Positions 1-7,824 of a stretch of 62,243 nucleotides of DNA are shown piece by piece; the stretch's first letter is position 1; the number at the start of each line of letters is the position of its first letter. The translations under genes and the position numbers were made by a program. The stretch lies in assembly GCA_913045055.1 (NCBI GenBank), contig CAJWPI010000008.1, positions 1 through 62,243 on the forward strand. The letters are read 5' to 3'. The DNA is from an uncultured Gammaproteobacteria bacterium (GTDB lineage: Bacteria; Pseudomonadota; Gammaproteobacteria; Magnimaribacterales; Magnimaribacteraceae). Below the pieces are notes generated by a model. That model was not told the origin of the DNA, did not search any database, and saw only the letters and a list, made by a program, of their open reading frames with translations.

Positions 1-53
1 ACGACGGACAGGAGTATAAAGAAGGTGATGAATATATTTATTGGTCTAACTAA
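1..53 (+). CDS. 3' end of an unidentified gene (partial)
   Basis: The reading frame starting at base 3 stays open from the window edge to a TAA at 51-53 and would encode the last 16 residues of a protein (DGQEYKEGDEYIYWSN). It lies 19 bases upstream of the dehalogenase gene on the same strand, so the two may be co-transcribed. The fragment is too short to assign to a family. That it is coding is inferred from its position and from the shine-dalgarno-spaced gene after it. Confidence 0.45.
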   Translation, partial: DGQEYKEGDEYIYWSN

Positions 54-72
54 TTAATCAAGGAGATTTTTA

Positions 73-1164
73 ATGAAAATATTAAGAACACCCGATGAGC
101 GATTTGAAAATATTAAGGGATACCCCTTTGAACCGCATTACACAACGATAAAAACTCATGATGATTCTGATTTAAGAATTCATCACATTGATGAGGGCCC
201 TAAAGACGGTTCAATACTTTTAGCAATGCATGGTCAGCCTGTCTGGAGTTATCTGTACTCAAAAATGATTCCACACTTAGTTGGAGGGGGAATTAGGGTT
301 ATTGCTCCAGACTTGCCTGGTTACGGAAAGTCAGATAAACCAGCTTCAAGAGAAGATTACAGTTATCAAAGACAAGTTGATTGGATGACTCAATGGCTAA
401 TTCAAAATGATTTCAAAGAACTTACTTTTTTTGGTCAAGACTGGGGTGGCTTGATTGGACTAAGGATGATTACAGAAGAACCGGATAGGTTTATAAAAGT
501 TTCGATGGGAAATACAGGCTTACCCTACAACCCTGATGCTTCAGAAGAACTCCAAAACAAAGTGAAGGCTTTTAGAGAAGAAAAGATTAAACTCACACTC
601 TTTTCTATGGCTAGACAAGTTCAGCAAATGGATGGAAAAGTTGATGGTAGTGATATTAAGAATGAAGATTTCCACCCAGCGTTAAAATTTATGTATTGGC
701 AAAAATTCTGCTGGGATACTCCAAATTTACCCATCGGAACCCTCTGTTCTTTACAAATGGATAAAAGATCTAGACCAATGGTAGCGGCTCATTACTTCTT
801 ACAAAGGTTAGGTCTAGAAAAATACTCTCCTTTTAAATCAGATGTTCTCAATGCTTATGAAGCTCCATTTCCAGATCCTTCTTATAAAATGGGTCCGAGA
901 GCCATGCCAAGCCATGTACCAACTTTACCCGACTCATCTTTGGAAGCGCAAAGATTGGCTAGAGAATTTTTTAAGACTTCAGACAAACCTTTTTTATCTG
1001 TCTTTGCTGGAGATGATCCAGTAACCAACGGCATAGAAAGCGATGTATTAGAAATGGCACCCAACGCAAAGAGCGCATCACATATTGGTGGAGGTCATTT
1101 TTATCAATGGACCAGACCTAAAGAGTTGTCAGAGTTGTTAATTAATTTTATTAAAGAAAGTTAA
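73..1164 (+). CDS. Haloalkane dehalogenase (DhlA-like, alpha/beta hydrolase)
   Basis: Predicted cytoplasmic hydrolase that replaces halogen on haloalkanes with hydroxyl through an Asp-ester intermediate. The sequence shows an oxyanion-loop motif HGQPVWSYLY at 53-62, the nucleophile elbow GQDWGG with D123 followed by halide-binding-type W124 (DhlA has D124-W125), a candidate acid at D314/D315 in FAGDD, and the base H342 in GGGHFYQW. At 363 residues it is about 50 longer than DhlA; the extra length lies in the cap between about 165 and 290. AAGGAG at 60-65 ends seven bases before the ATG and supports this start. Family assignment is strong; the natural substrate is unknown, and some relatives act as epoxide hydrolases or have no known substrate. 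Confidence 0.85.
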   Translation: MKILRTPDERFENIKGYPFEPHYTTIKTHDDSDLRIHHIDEGPKDGSILLAMHGQPVWSYLYSKMIPHLVGGGIRVIAPDLPGYGKSDKPASREDYSYQRQVDWMTQWLIQNDFKELTFFGQDWGGLIGLRMITEEPDRFIKVSMGNTGLPYNPDASEELQNKVKAFREEKIKLTLFSMARQVQQMDGKVDGSDIKNEDFHPALKFMYWQKFCWDTPNLPIGTLCSLQMDKRSRPMVAAHYFLQRLGLEKYSPFKSDVLNAYEAPFPDPSYKMGPRAMPSHVPTLPDSSLEAQRLAREFFKTSDKPFLSVFAGDDPVTNGIESDVLEMAPNAKSASHIGGGHFYQWTRPKELSELLINFIKES

Positions 1165-1188
1165 TTAAGCACTGCTTCCACCCCTTCC

Positions 1189-1776
1189 TTAACCAGTAAC
1201 TATGCCACCCGAACTTGCTTCTTGGGCAGCAATGTGAGATGTAATATTAGAAATTTGATCTAAATTATTTCCACAAGCAGCTGTTATTTTTTCTTTTGAG
1301 AAGCGTGCTAGTTCTTTTATCTCAGAAGTAGAGCCATTCTCTTTATCAATAATTAAAGATTTATCTTTAGATACAAGCAAAACATCGTTCCCTGAGACTG
1401 CGAGATGATAGTAGTGTTTGTTGATAAATCCAGCGAATGCTTTTCTAAAATAGACTTTTCCGTTGGTCAATGAGACTTTACATATCTGCGCTTTTGAATC
1501 TAGGAAATAAATATTTTCTTCTAAGTAATACGGTACAACTATGCTATTAAATTCTTCTGTATACCAAAGTAATTTTCCTGTTTTTGCATCAAGACAATGT
1601 TGAATAATCTTCATTCCCCATTTATTGACCCCTTGGATAATTACATAGTCGTTGTAAAGACTAATAAGAGAGGGTGTTCCTTTCACCTCGGAAGACCATA
1701 CAACTTCCTTGGTATCGATGTTATATCTAGCTACAGAACCTTTCTGAGCTAAAAAGATTTCTTTTATTTCTTTCAT
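1189..1776 (-). CDS. PQQ-like beta-propeller repeat protein, function unknown
   Basis: A 195-residue protein without an obvious signal peptide or membrane segment. Several repeated strands of the type LDAKTGKLLWYTEE (about residues 62-75) and NIDTKEVVWSSE near the N terminus match the PQQ/BamB-type propeller blade pattern. Only about three to four blades would fit, fewer than the seven or eight of a closed propeller, so it may oligomerise or be a fragment. It ends 25 bases from the stop of the converging dehalogenase gene. I cannot assign a function. The tail GGIVTG after a low-complexity AAQEASS segment is not part of a blade. Confidence 0.6.
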   Translation of the reverse strand: MKEIKEIFLAQKGSVARYNIDTKEVVWSSEVKGTPSLISLYNDYVIIQGVNKWGMKIIQHCLDAKTGKLLWYTEEFNSIVVPYYLEENIYFLDSKAQICKVSLTNGKVYFRKAFAGFINKHYYHLAVSGNDVLLVSKDKSLIIDKENGSTSEIKELARFSKEKITAACGNNLDQISNITSHIAAQEASSGGIVTG

Positions 1777-1812
1777 GTTAGGAGCATAAATCAGAAGGAT
1801 ATCGATAGCTAT

Positions 1813-1836
1813 TACCAGTATATAGGTAAACTGGTA
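1813..1836. other. Inverted repeat between the PQQ-repeat gene and chorismate mutase
   Basis: TACCAGT (1813-1819) and ACTGGTA (1830-1836) form a perfect 7-base inverted repeat with a 10-base spacer. It lies upstream of the PQQ-repeat gene and downstream of the chorismate mutase gene, both on the minus strand. It has no T tract, so it may be an operator rather than a terminator. Function is inferred only. Confidence 0.3.
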
Positions 1837-1859
1837 TATTCAAGAAACTAATCATATTT

Positions 1860-2147
1860 TTATACTTCCTTTCTTTCTTGATTCTTTAATATTTCATATT
1901 CGTGATCAATAGACAATTCAATTAACTTTCTCCAGAGAGATTCAGCAATTTTTTCTGACAAACCCTTTTCTTTGGCAAGTCTTTTTACCCTTCTTATAAC
2001 TTCTTCTATTCGTTTTTTATCTACAACAAGATCTTTATTATTTTTAACTAATGCTACTTTCTCTACACATTTTTGTCTTTGCGCAATCAGCGACAATATC
2101 TCTTTATCTAATTTATCGATTTCTTCTCTTAATTTCTCTAAATTCAT
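1860..2147 (-). CDS. aroQ: Chorismate mutase, AroQ class
   Basis: A 95-residue all-helical protein that would convert chorismate to prephenate for phenylalanine and tyrosine synthesis. The first helix (MNLEKLREEIDKLDKEILSL, residues 1-20), the following R24, K35-type basic residues and VVDKKRIEEVIRRVKRLAKEKGL (41-63) match the AroQ fold, in which two arginines and a lysine bind the substrate. It is monofunctional: no prephenate dehydratase or dehydrogenase domain is attached, and none is adjacent. Its ATG begins one base after the TAA of the rhodanese remnant upstream, which suggests the two were once an operon. Confidence 0.85.
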   Translation of the reverse strand: MNLEKLREEIDKLDKEILSLIAQRQKCVEKVALVKNNKDLVVDKKRIEEVIRRVKRLAKEKGLSEKIAESLWRKLIELSIDHEYEILKNQERKEV

Positions 2148-2148
2148 T

Positions 2149-2315
2149 TTATTTTCTTACATTTTTTAGTTCTATTATATCCTCTAAGCCTCCAGCTTTT
2201 ATTACATTAGTATAGCCTCCTCTTCCAAGATAATTAAGGCCTTACTAACTCTGTTACCACTTCTACAATAAAGTACTATCTTCTGATCCTTAGCTATATC
2301 CAAATCTAGTATATT
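2149..2315 (-). pseudogene. Frameshifted, truncated rhodanese-domain remnant
   Basis: Read on the minus strand, one frame gives LDIAKDQKIVLYCRSGNRVSKALIIL, which contains the rhodanese active-site loop CRSGNR with its catalytic cysteine, and then runs to a stop. The next frame picks up at the same point with LGRGGYTNVIKAGGLEDI, which is the expected continuation of a rhodanese domain, and ends at TAA (2149-2151). So a one-base frameshift separates two halves of the C-terminal part of a sulfurtransferase domain. Upstream of about 2315 the frame meets stops, so the N-terminal half is missing. A sequencing or assembly error could explain the shift but not the missing N terminus. Confidence 0.6.
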
Positions 2316-2429
2316 CTTATTATATATCTAATATTTCTTATCACTATTTCCTAAAAGATACTTGCATATTAAGAGTTTTGTTCTTAGTTTGTAATCTATT
2401 AAAAAGTAAAATTTTAAAAATTAATTAAA

Positions 2430-3752
2430 TTGAAACTAAAACGCTCTACCCTATTCTTCTACAGCTTAACTGAATTACCAATCAATATAGCTTTATTTCC
2501 TGTTCTGGTTTTTATCCCTAAGTTCTATTCGGTAGACATGGGGGTGTCTTTAGCCGTTGCAGCCAACATTATCTTAGCTGTAAGAATATTTGATGTGATA
2601 ACTGACCCCCTGTTTGGATTTATCAATGATAGAACGACTACAAGATGGGGTAAAAGACGTCCATGGTTAGCTATATCTACTCCACTAATGATGCTAAGCG
2701 TTTATATGCTTTTCATGCCTCCTGAAGGTTCTGGAGCTGCCCACCTATTTATCTGGATGATGCTCTTGTCTATTGCTACTACTATGATAATGATTCCCTA
2801 CTATGCCTGGGGAGCTGAACTATCACCAGACTACAACGAGAGATCTCGGGTAACAGGGTGGAGAGCCATGTTTGGAGTTGTTGGTAGCTTGAGTGCACAA
2901 TTAATACCTTCAGCGGCATTACTGTTTTTTGGATTAGGAGGAAGTGCTAATGTTCTTACCATTGTAGGAATATCTATGGTCGTCTTAATGCCAATTTGTG
3001 TGGCTTTAACTATTAGCAAAGTTCCGGAAACTAAGGAACACGTTAAATCTACCATTTCGCCGATACAAGGTTTCAAGCTCATGCTAGATAATGCCCCTTT
3101 CAAGAGGTTAATTCTTGCTTTTATGCTTGGAGGTATTGCTATTTCTATAACCACTCCCCTTTATTTATTCTTTGTTACCTATGTATTAAATGCCGAAGAT
3201 CTAGCAATCTACATGTTAACCTTCTTTTATATAAGTTCCTTTGCTGCAGTACCTTTTTGGGTTTGGTTATCTAAGATAATAGGTAAACATAAAGCATATA
3301 TAGCTAGTTTCACCCTTTTTGCCCTTTCTCACCCTCTTTATCTTCTCTTAGGAGAAGGGGATTTTTGGTGGATGCTACCTATTACCGTGTTGACTGGTTT
3401 TGCGGCAGGAGGTTTTCACGTTCTAGCTAACTCTATGCAAGCTGATGTCATAGATATAGATACGCTAAAAAGCGGAGAAAATAGAACAGCTTTATTCTTT
3501 TCCACTTGGTCTTTCACACAAAAAATGGCAGCTTCCTTAGGATCTTGGCTAGCTTTGACAGCCTTGGCTCTGGTTGGTTTCAATACAAGCCCTGAAGCTT
3601 CTAATAATTCTGATCAATTATTTGGTCTTAGATTATTATTTTCAAGCATGTCTTCAATATTCTATTTCATTGCTATTGCAATAATTTGGAAATATCCGAT
3701 AACTGAAGACGTTCACTCAGAAATTAGAAAAAGCTTAGAAAAACAGAAATAA
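2430..3752 (+). CDS. GPH-family (MelB-like) sugar:cation symporter
   Basis: A 440-residue inner-membrane transporter of the major facilitator superfamily with about 12 hydrophobic helices. The loop after the second helix carries WGKRRPWLA (about residues 76-84), the GPH-family signature related to the melibiose carrier motif, and ITDPLFGFINDRT precedes it with the cation-site-type aspartate. GPH members move glycosides, pentosides or hexuronides with Na+ or H+. Translation appears to start at TTG (2430), with no ATG nearby and only an A-rich leader. It stands alone, so the substrate cannot be inferred from neighbours. Confidence 0.8.
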   Translation: MKLKRSTLFFYSLTELPINIALFPVLVFIPKFYSVDMGVSLAVAANIILAVRIFDVITDPLFGFINDRTTTRWGKRRPWLAISTPLMMLSVYMLFMPPEGSGAAHLFIWMMLLSIATTMIMIPYYAWGAELSPDYNERSRVTGWRAMFGVVGSLSAQLIPSAALLFFGLGGSANVLTIVGISMVVLMPICVALTISKVPETKEHVKSTISPIQGFKLMLDNAPFKRLILAFMLGGIAISITTPLYLFFVTYVLNAEDLAIYMLTFFYISSFAAVPFWVWLSKIIGKHKAYIASFTLFALSHPLYLLLGEGDFWWMLPITVLTGFAAGGFHVLANSMQADVIDIDTLKSGENRTALFFSTWSFTQKMAASLGSWLALTALALVGFNTSPEASNNSDQLFGLRLLFSSMSSIFYFIAIAIIWKYPITEDVHSEIRKSLEKQK

Positions 3753-3875
3753 GAAAGTTCTAATTTGCCAAAGATATTTTCTATTCGTTAATAGATTATT
3801 TCTTAGCATTAAAGGCTTATTTTGTTTATATCTTACTAGCCAGATTGCTAGGTATGTACTACTATACTCTTGAAT

Positions 3876-3954
3876 TGCAAGGGGTGGCAAAAGCCTGAGA
3901 TCTAGAGAGGAACCCTTTGAACCTGAACCATATAATAATGGCGGAGGAATAGCA
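3876..3954 (+). promoter_or_regulatory. TPP (THI-box) riboswitch
   Basis: The conserved core elements occur in order: GGGGTG (about 3881-3886), CCTGAGA (3894-3900), ACCCTTTGAACCTGAACC (3912-3929) and ATGGCGGAGGAAT (3938-3950), flanked by complementary TGC/GCA arms that close the outer helix. These are the thiamin pyrophosphate-binding segments of the thi box. The GGAGG (3943-3947) of the last element is also the shine-dalgarno sequence of the ATG at 3957, so ligand binding should directly block translation. A -10-like TATACT lies at 3863-3868, just ahead of the aptamer. Confidence 0.92.
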
Positions 3955-3956
3955 TA

Positions 3957-6053
3957 ATGACAAAAAATTTCTTTCTCTTCTTTGTTTTAATTACCTCTTC
4001 TCTGGTGCAAACAGAAATTGTTGATGAGATAGTTGTAAAAGGTACCTGGCGTGAAGCTGATTCAAGTGAATCTACAGGAAGTATAGTGATTTTGGATGAA
4101 GATACACTAGAAGAACAACCCCTAAAACATTTTGAACAACTGTCTTTCCTTATACCAAACCTCAACTTTGCAGCTAGTGATTCCAGACCAAGATACTTTC
4201 AAATCAGAGGTATAGGAGAAAGATCAGGATATGAAGGAACTCCTAATTCTTCAGTAGGATTCATGATAGATGACATAGATTTTTCTGGACAAGGTGGTAT
4301 AGGAACTACATTTGATATGGAACAAGTTGAGGTTCATAGAGGCCCTCAAGGTTCAAGAATGGGTGCAAATGCCCTTGCCGGTCTAATTTATTTAAAATCT
4401 AAAGATCCATCAAATTATTTTGAGGGCCATAGCCAGATGACGGTGGGATCAGATGGTATTAAAAGTATAGCTGTAGCTTTTGGAGGACCGGCTAACAAGA
4501 ATGAAACAATAAAATATAGATTAACGTTAGCTGAAGATAGGATGGATGGCTTTAGAAAAAATATCTATTTAGATAAATCTGATACCTCTAGAAAGCATGA
4601 GTCCACAAGTAGGTTTAAAGTAAATTGGGATTTGACTGATGAAACTGAAATTAACTTCTTGTTAATGAACGTTAATTTAGACGACCCTTCCGATGTTTGG
4701 AATTTAGATGGAAGCCTCAACACGCTTTCTGATAAACCAGGGATGGATTCTCAAGACACTAATGCATTGGGATTAAAAATATTTCATACTTTCAACAAAT
4801 TTAACTTTCAAAGTCTAACTAGTGCCACCCATTCAGATATTGTGTTTAGTTATGATGCAGATTGGGGCAACCCAATATCTAACTTCCCTTATGTTTATGA
4901 CTTTTTTTCTGAAACATTGAGAACCCGTAGATCTTTCAATCAAGAATTAAGATTATTATCTTTTCCTGCAAATTTCGTAGCTGGCAATAGAAGTGAATGG
5001 ATAGCGGGAATCTATTATTTGAGTTTAGACGAAAAGAATAAAAAACAAGATGATGGAGTTTATCAAGACCCTTTTAGTGGTTATGACCCCTACGTAGTTA
5101 ATACATTCTCTACAAGCTATTATGATTCTGAGAATGTTGCTCTTTTTGGACATTTTGAATACCTAACATCGGAAACCAGTAAGCTTGCTTTTGGGGTACG
5201 ATGGGAAGATTGGAAATCTAATTATTCTAATTCCTATGGAGAATCATTTTCCCCCTCAGACCAGATGATAGGAGGGAAAATTTCTTTTCTCAATGAGATT
5301 AATGGAACTACTAATATTTTTACAAGTATTAGTAGAGGATATAAGCCAGGTGGTTTTAATTTAGGGGTTAGTTCCCAACCCGGTTCTTCTCAAGACAGTC
5401 TAATTTATGACCCTGAATATCTTATGAATTATGAAATCGGTTTGAGTCTAAGGCTTCCCAAAGCTAATTTAAATTTAGATATAGTTACTTTTTATTCAGA
5501 TAGAAAGAATCAACAGGTCTTAATCTCTAAACAAGTAGACCCGAATGACCCTAATACATTTATATTTCTAACTCAAAATGCTGCAGAAGGAGAGAATTAC
5601 GGCTTAGAGGTGAATATGCACGGATTAATAAGTGATAACCTTAATTTCTTCTCATCACTAGGAATATTAAGAACAAAAATAAATAAATATGCCTCGAGAA
5701 CTGAACTTGAAGGAAGAGATCAAGCTCACGCACCAGAATACAGTTACGCTTTAGGATTGAATTGGGAGTTAAATCAAAATATCTATTTAACATTAGAAAC
5801 TAATGGAAAAGCCGGGTTTTATTATTCAGATTCTCACGACAATAAATCAAAGTCGTATGTCTTAACTAATTTAGTTCTGGGGTATAAAAAAGAAAAAGTG
5901 ACCTATGAACTATGGGCTAAAAATATTTCTGATAAGTATTATTCTGTCCGAGGGTTCTATTTTGGGAACGAACCTCCCAATTTTCCTCCTACACTTTATG
6001 AAAGACAGGGTGATCCCAGGCATCTCGGTTTGATAGTTAAATATGATTTTTGA
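3957..6053 (+). CDS. TonB-dependent outer-membrane receptor, predicted thiamin uptake
   Basis: A 698-residue receptor with a signal peptide (residues 1-18), a TonB-box-like VDEIVVKG at about 22-29, a plug domain (about 40-155, including VEVHRGPQGSRMGANALAG) and a long beta-barrel ending in the aromatic residue F of VKYDF, as expected for barrel insertion. The plug and barrel resemble the iron-siderophore-like receptor class, but control by a TPP riboswitch and the overlapping PnuC-type permease gene point to thiamin or a precursor as substrate. The stop overlaps the next start by 11 bases. Substrate is inferred from regulation and operon context, not from binding residues. Confidence 0.85.
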   Translation: MTKNFFLFFVLITSSLVQTEIVDEIVVKGTWREADSSESTGSIVILDEDTLEEQPLKHFEQLSFLIPNLNFAASDSRPRYFQIRGIGERSGYEGTPNSSVGFMIDDIDFSGQGGIGTTFDMEQVEVHRGPQGSRMGANALAGLIYLKSKDPSNYFEGHSQMTVGSDGIKSIAVAFGGPANKNETIKYRLTLAEDRMDGFRKNIYLDKSDTSRKHESTSRFKVNWDLTDETEINFLLMNVNLDDPSDVWNLDGSLNTLSDKPGMDSQDTNALGLKIFHTFNKFNFQSLTSATHSDIVFSYDADWGNPISNFPYVYDFFSETLRTRRSFNQELRLLSFPANFVAGNRSEWIAGIYYLSLDEKNKKQDDGVYQDPFSGYDPYVVNTFSTSYYDSENVALFGHFEYLTSETSKLAFGVRWEDWKSNYSNSYGESFSPSDQMIGGKISFLNEINGTTNIFTSISRGYKPGGFNLGVSSQPGSSQDSLIYDPEYLMNYEIGLSLRLPKANLNLDIVTFYSDRKNQQVLISKQVDPNDPNTFIFLTQNAAEGENYGLEVNMHGLISDNLNFFSSLGILRTKINKYASRTELEGRDQAHAPEYSYALGLNWELNQNIYLTLETNGKAGFYYSDSHDNKSKSYVLTNLVLGYKKEKVTYELWAKNISDKYYSVRGFYFGNEPPNFPPTLYERQGDPRHLGLIVKYDF

Positions 6054-6627
6054 CATTGCTTTAAAAGACTTTCTTGAATTTCTGGCGGTTGTCTTTGCAG
6101 TTCTCTACTTAATTTTAGCAGTCAAACAAAACATAAAATGCTGGATAGCTTGGATAATAAGTTCTTGTTTATATCTGTTAGTAATGTATGAGGTTAATTT
6201 ATATATGGAAGCTAGTCTTCAAGTATTCTATATCATCATGGGATTCTATGGTTGGTCCCAGTGGAGTAAATCTCAAACTAAAGAAAAATTAATAGTTAAA
6301 ACCTGGAATCTTTATAACCATTCCGCAGCTATTTTCTTAATCTTTTTACTTTCCTTTGGTTCTGGGTTGCTTTTAAAACAATACACTTCGGCTGCCCTTC
6401 CCTTTCTAGATGCTTTAACGTCATGGGGTGCAATAATAACTACCTATATGGTAGCCAAGAAGTTACTTGAGAACTGGATCTATTGGTTTGCAATAGATTC
6501 TATTTCTGTTTACCTTTTTTTATCTAGAGAGCTTTATTTAACAGCTTTTTTATTTCTAATCTATTTGTTCATAATAGTATTTGGATATAGATCTTGGAAT
6601 GAAATAAGAAAAAATCAACATGCTTAA
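6043..6627 (+). CDS. pnuT: PnuC-family inner-membrane transporter, predicted thiamin permease (PnuT type)
   Basis: A 194-residue protein with seven to eight hydrophobic helices. The segment NWIYWFAIDSISVYLFLSR and the closing IIVFGYRSWNEIRK match the PnuC family, facilitators that move vitamins by coupling to intracellular phosphorylation. PnuC takes nicotinamide riboside, PnuT takes thiamin. Placement between a TPP-controlled receptor and a predicted kinase supports the thiamin assignment. It overlaps the receptor gene by 11 bases and the kinase gene by 8, so all three are likely translated as a coupled unit. Confidence 0.85.
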   Translation: MIFDIALKDFLEFLAVVFAVLYLILAVKQNIKCWIAWIISSCLYLLVMYEVNLYMEASLQVFYIIMGFYGWSQWSKSQTKEKLIVKTWNLYNHSAAIFLIFLLSFGSGLLLKQYTSAALPFLDALTSWGAIITTYMVAKKLLENWIYWFAIDSISVYLFLSRELYLTAFLFLIYLFIIVFGYRSWNEIRKNQHA

Positions 6628-7480
6628 AGTTACAGAAAGGATTAAAGAGATTTCTCAAGAAATTACTTTGAAAGACCTCATTAAGGACGGACCTGTATCA
6701 ACTATTTATTCTTGTTGTTTTCAGGGATCTAAATCAATAATCCGTTTTGATAAACCCATAACAAAAACTCTTAAATTAAATCGTTCAGTAGAAAAAGAAG
6801 TTTTAAATACGTTATATAAAATTAATATTGCCCCTGAAGTTTTATTTTCTGATCAGAAGATGGGTATCACCATTTGGAGATACGTAGAAGCCGATCTGAT
6901 AAAAGAAAGTTCTTTTTCTAATAAATCATTGCTTAAAGAAATCGCTCAGACTCTTAAAGTAATTCATCAGACTCAACCTCCTAAAAAAATATTAACCTTT
7001 AATTCATTTGTGGACTGTTATAAGGAGTTATTAAGTGGGCTTGGACATAGAAGAATTATCCAAGATGGGATTGAGATATATAAGAAAATTCAAATAGGCA
7101 ATGAATCTTTGGTGTTATCCCATAATGATCTCAATCCTGGAAATTTACTTTGGTCTAAAAGACTAACAATACTTGACTGGGAATATGTTAGCTTGAATGA
7201 TGCTTATTTTGATCTAGCTTGTATAGTTAGCTCTCTTAGATTAGACGAAGAAAATACAAACTTTTTTCTAAGAAATTATGGAATCAAAAAATCTTCTTTA
7301 GATGTAGATAAAATTAATCTTTGTAAAGAATTTAATCTTTACCTGACTTTATTTTGGCTTTTAATATTGAGAAGACATTCTAAGACTACAGAACTACAAG
7401 AAGCTTCCATTTCAAAACTAAAGAAAGTTCTTTCTCAGACACAAGAGAAGAACTTCTTTATTTCTACAAATAGTAAATAA
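6620..7480 (+). CDS. APH/choline-kinase-like phosphotransferase, predicted thiamin kinase
   Basis: A 286-residue kinase-fold protein. The catalytic loop HNDLNPGNLLW lies at 168-178 with D170 as the expected base and N175 as a metal ligand, and the DWEY motif at 186-189 supplies the second metal aspartate. This pattern is shared by aminoglycoside phosphotransferases, choline kinases and bacterial thiamin kinase (ThiK/YcfN). Context in a TPP-riboswitch operon after PnuT argues that it phosphorylates imported thiamin, trapping it in the cell; a separate enzyme such as ThiL would then make TPP. That specificity is inference; homology alone would allow another small alcohol substrate. Confidence 0.78.
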   Translation: MLKVTERIKEISQEITLKDLIKDGPVSTIYSCCFQGSKSIIRFDKPITKTLKLNRSVEKEVLNTLYKINIAPEVLFSDQKMGITIWRYVEADLIKESSFSNKSLLKEIAQTLKVIHQTQPPKKILTFNSFVDCYKELLSGLGHRRIIQDGIEIYKKIQIGNESLVLSHNDLNPGNLLWSKRLTILDWEYVSLNDAYFDLACIVSSLRLDEENTNFFLRNYGIKKSSLDVDKINLCKEFNLYLTLFWLLILRRHSKTTELQEASISKLKKVLSQTQEKNFFISTNSK

Positions 7481-7538
7481 TTAGATAGTTAATGCATTTG
7501 TAACAAATCATTAACAAGATTTATCATTTAAGTACAAA

Positions 7539-7568
7539 TTGTCACAATATATTCACACAATTTATGAT
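7539..7568 (+). promoter_or_regulatory. Candidate sigma-70 promoter for the small membrane peptide gene
   Basis: TTGTCA (7539-7544) and TATGAT (7563-7568) are separated by 18 bases in an AT-rich stretch of the 152-base gap after the thiamin operon. They lie about 65 bases upstream of the small gene's ATG. The match is good but chance hits are common at this base composition. Confidence 0.4.
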
Positions 7569-7632
7569 TAAACATAAATATAATTGATATAATATATTCT
7601 CCATAAGTTTAAGAAACCTATAGAAATAAAAA

Positions 7633-7788
7633 ATGACAGAAAGATCTTTAAAAAATAAACATAAATCAAGAATTGGACCAAAAGACTTTAAGAGAAACTC
7701 TAGGGCCAAAAGGCAAGGAGATAGAGCAATTGGGTTTGTAGCTATTACTATGATAGCTTCTTTAACATTTATGGTTACCTATTTATAA
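7633..7788 (+). CDS. Small single-pass membrane peptide, function unknown
   Basis: A 51-residue open frame running from ATG (7633) to TAA (7786-7788). The first 31 residues are strongly basic (K/R about one in three, including RNSRAKRQGDR) and are followed by one hydrophobic helix, AIGFVAITMIASLTFMVTYL, at the C terminus. By the positive-inside rule this is a tail-anchored protein with a cytoplasmic basic domain. It has its own candidate promoter and lies between two convergent or unrelated units. I do not recognise the family. Coding status rests on composition and on filling an otherwise empty gap. Confidence 0.5.
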   Translation: MTERSLKNKHKSRIGPKDFKRNSRAKRQGDRAIGFVAITMIASLTFMVTYL

Positions 7789-7790
7789 AA

Positions 7791-7814
7791 TTGAATCCTT
7801 TTTTTGCAATTCAA
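7791..7814. terminator. Weak possible bidirectional terminator
   Basis: TTGAAT (7791-7796) and ATTCAA (7809-7814) are complementary arms around a T-rich loop, placed between the ends of the small plus-strand gene and the minus-strand operon. The stem is AT-rich and short, so terminator function is uncertain. Confidence 0.25.
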
Positions 7815-7824
7815 GTCTATCCTC

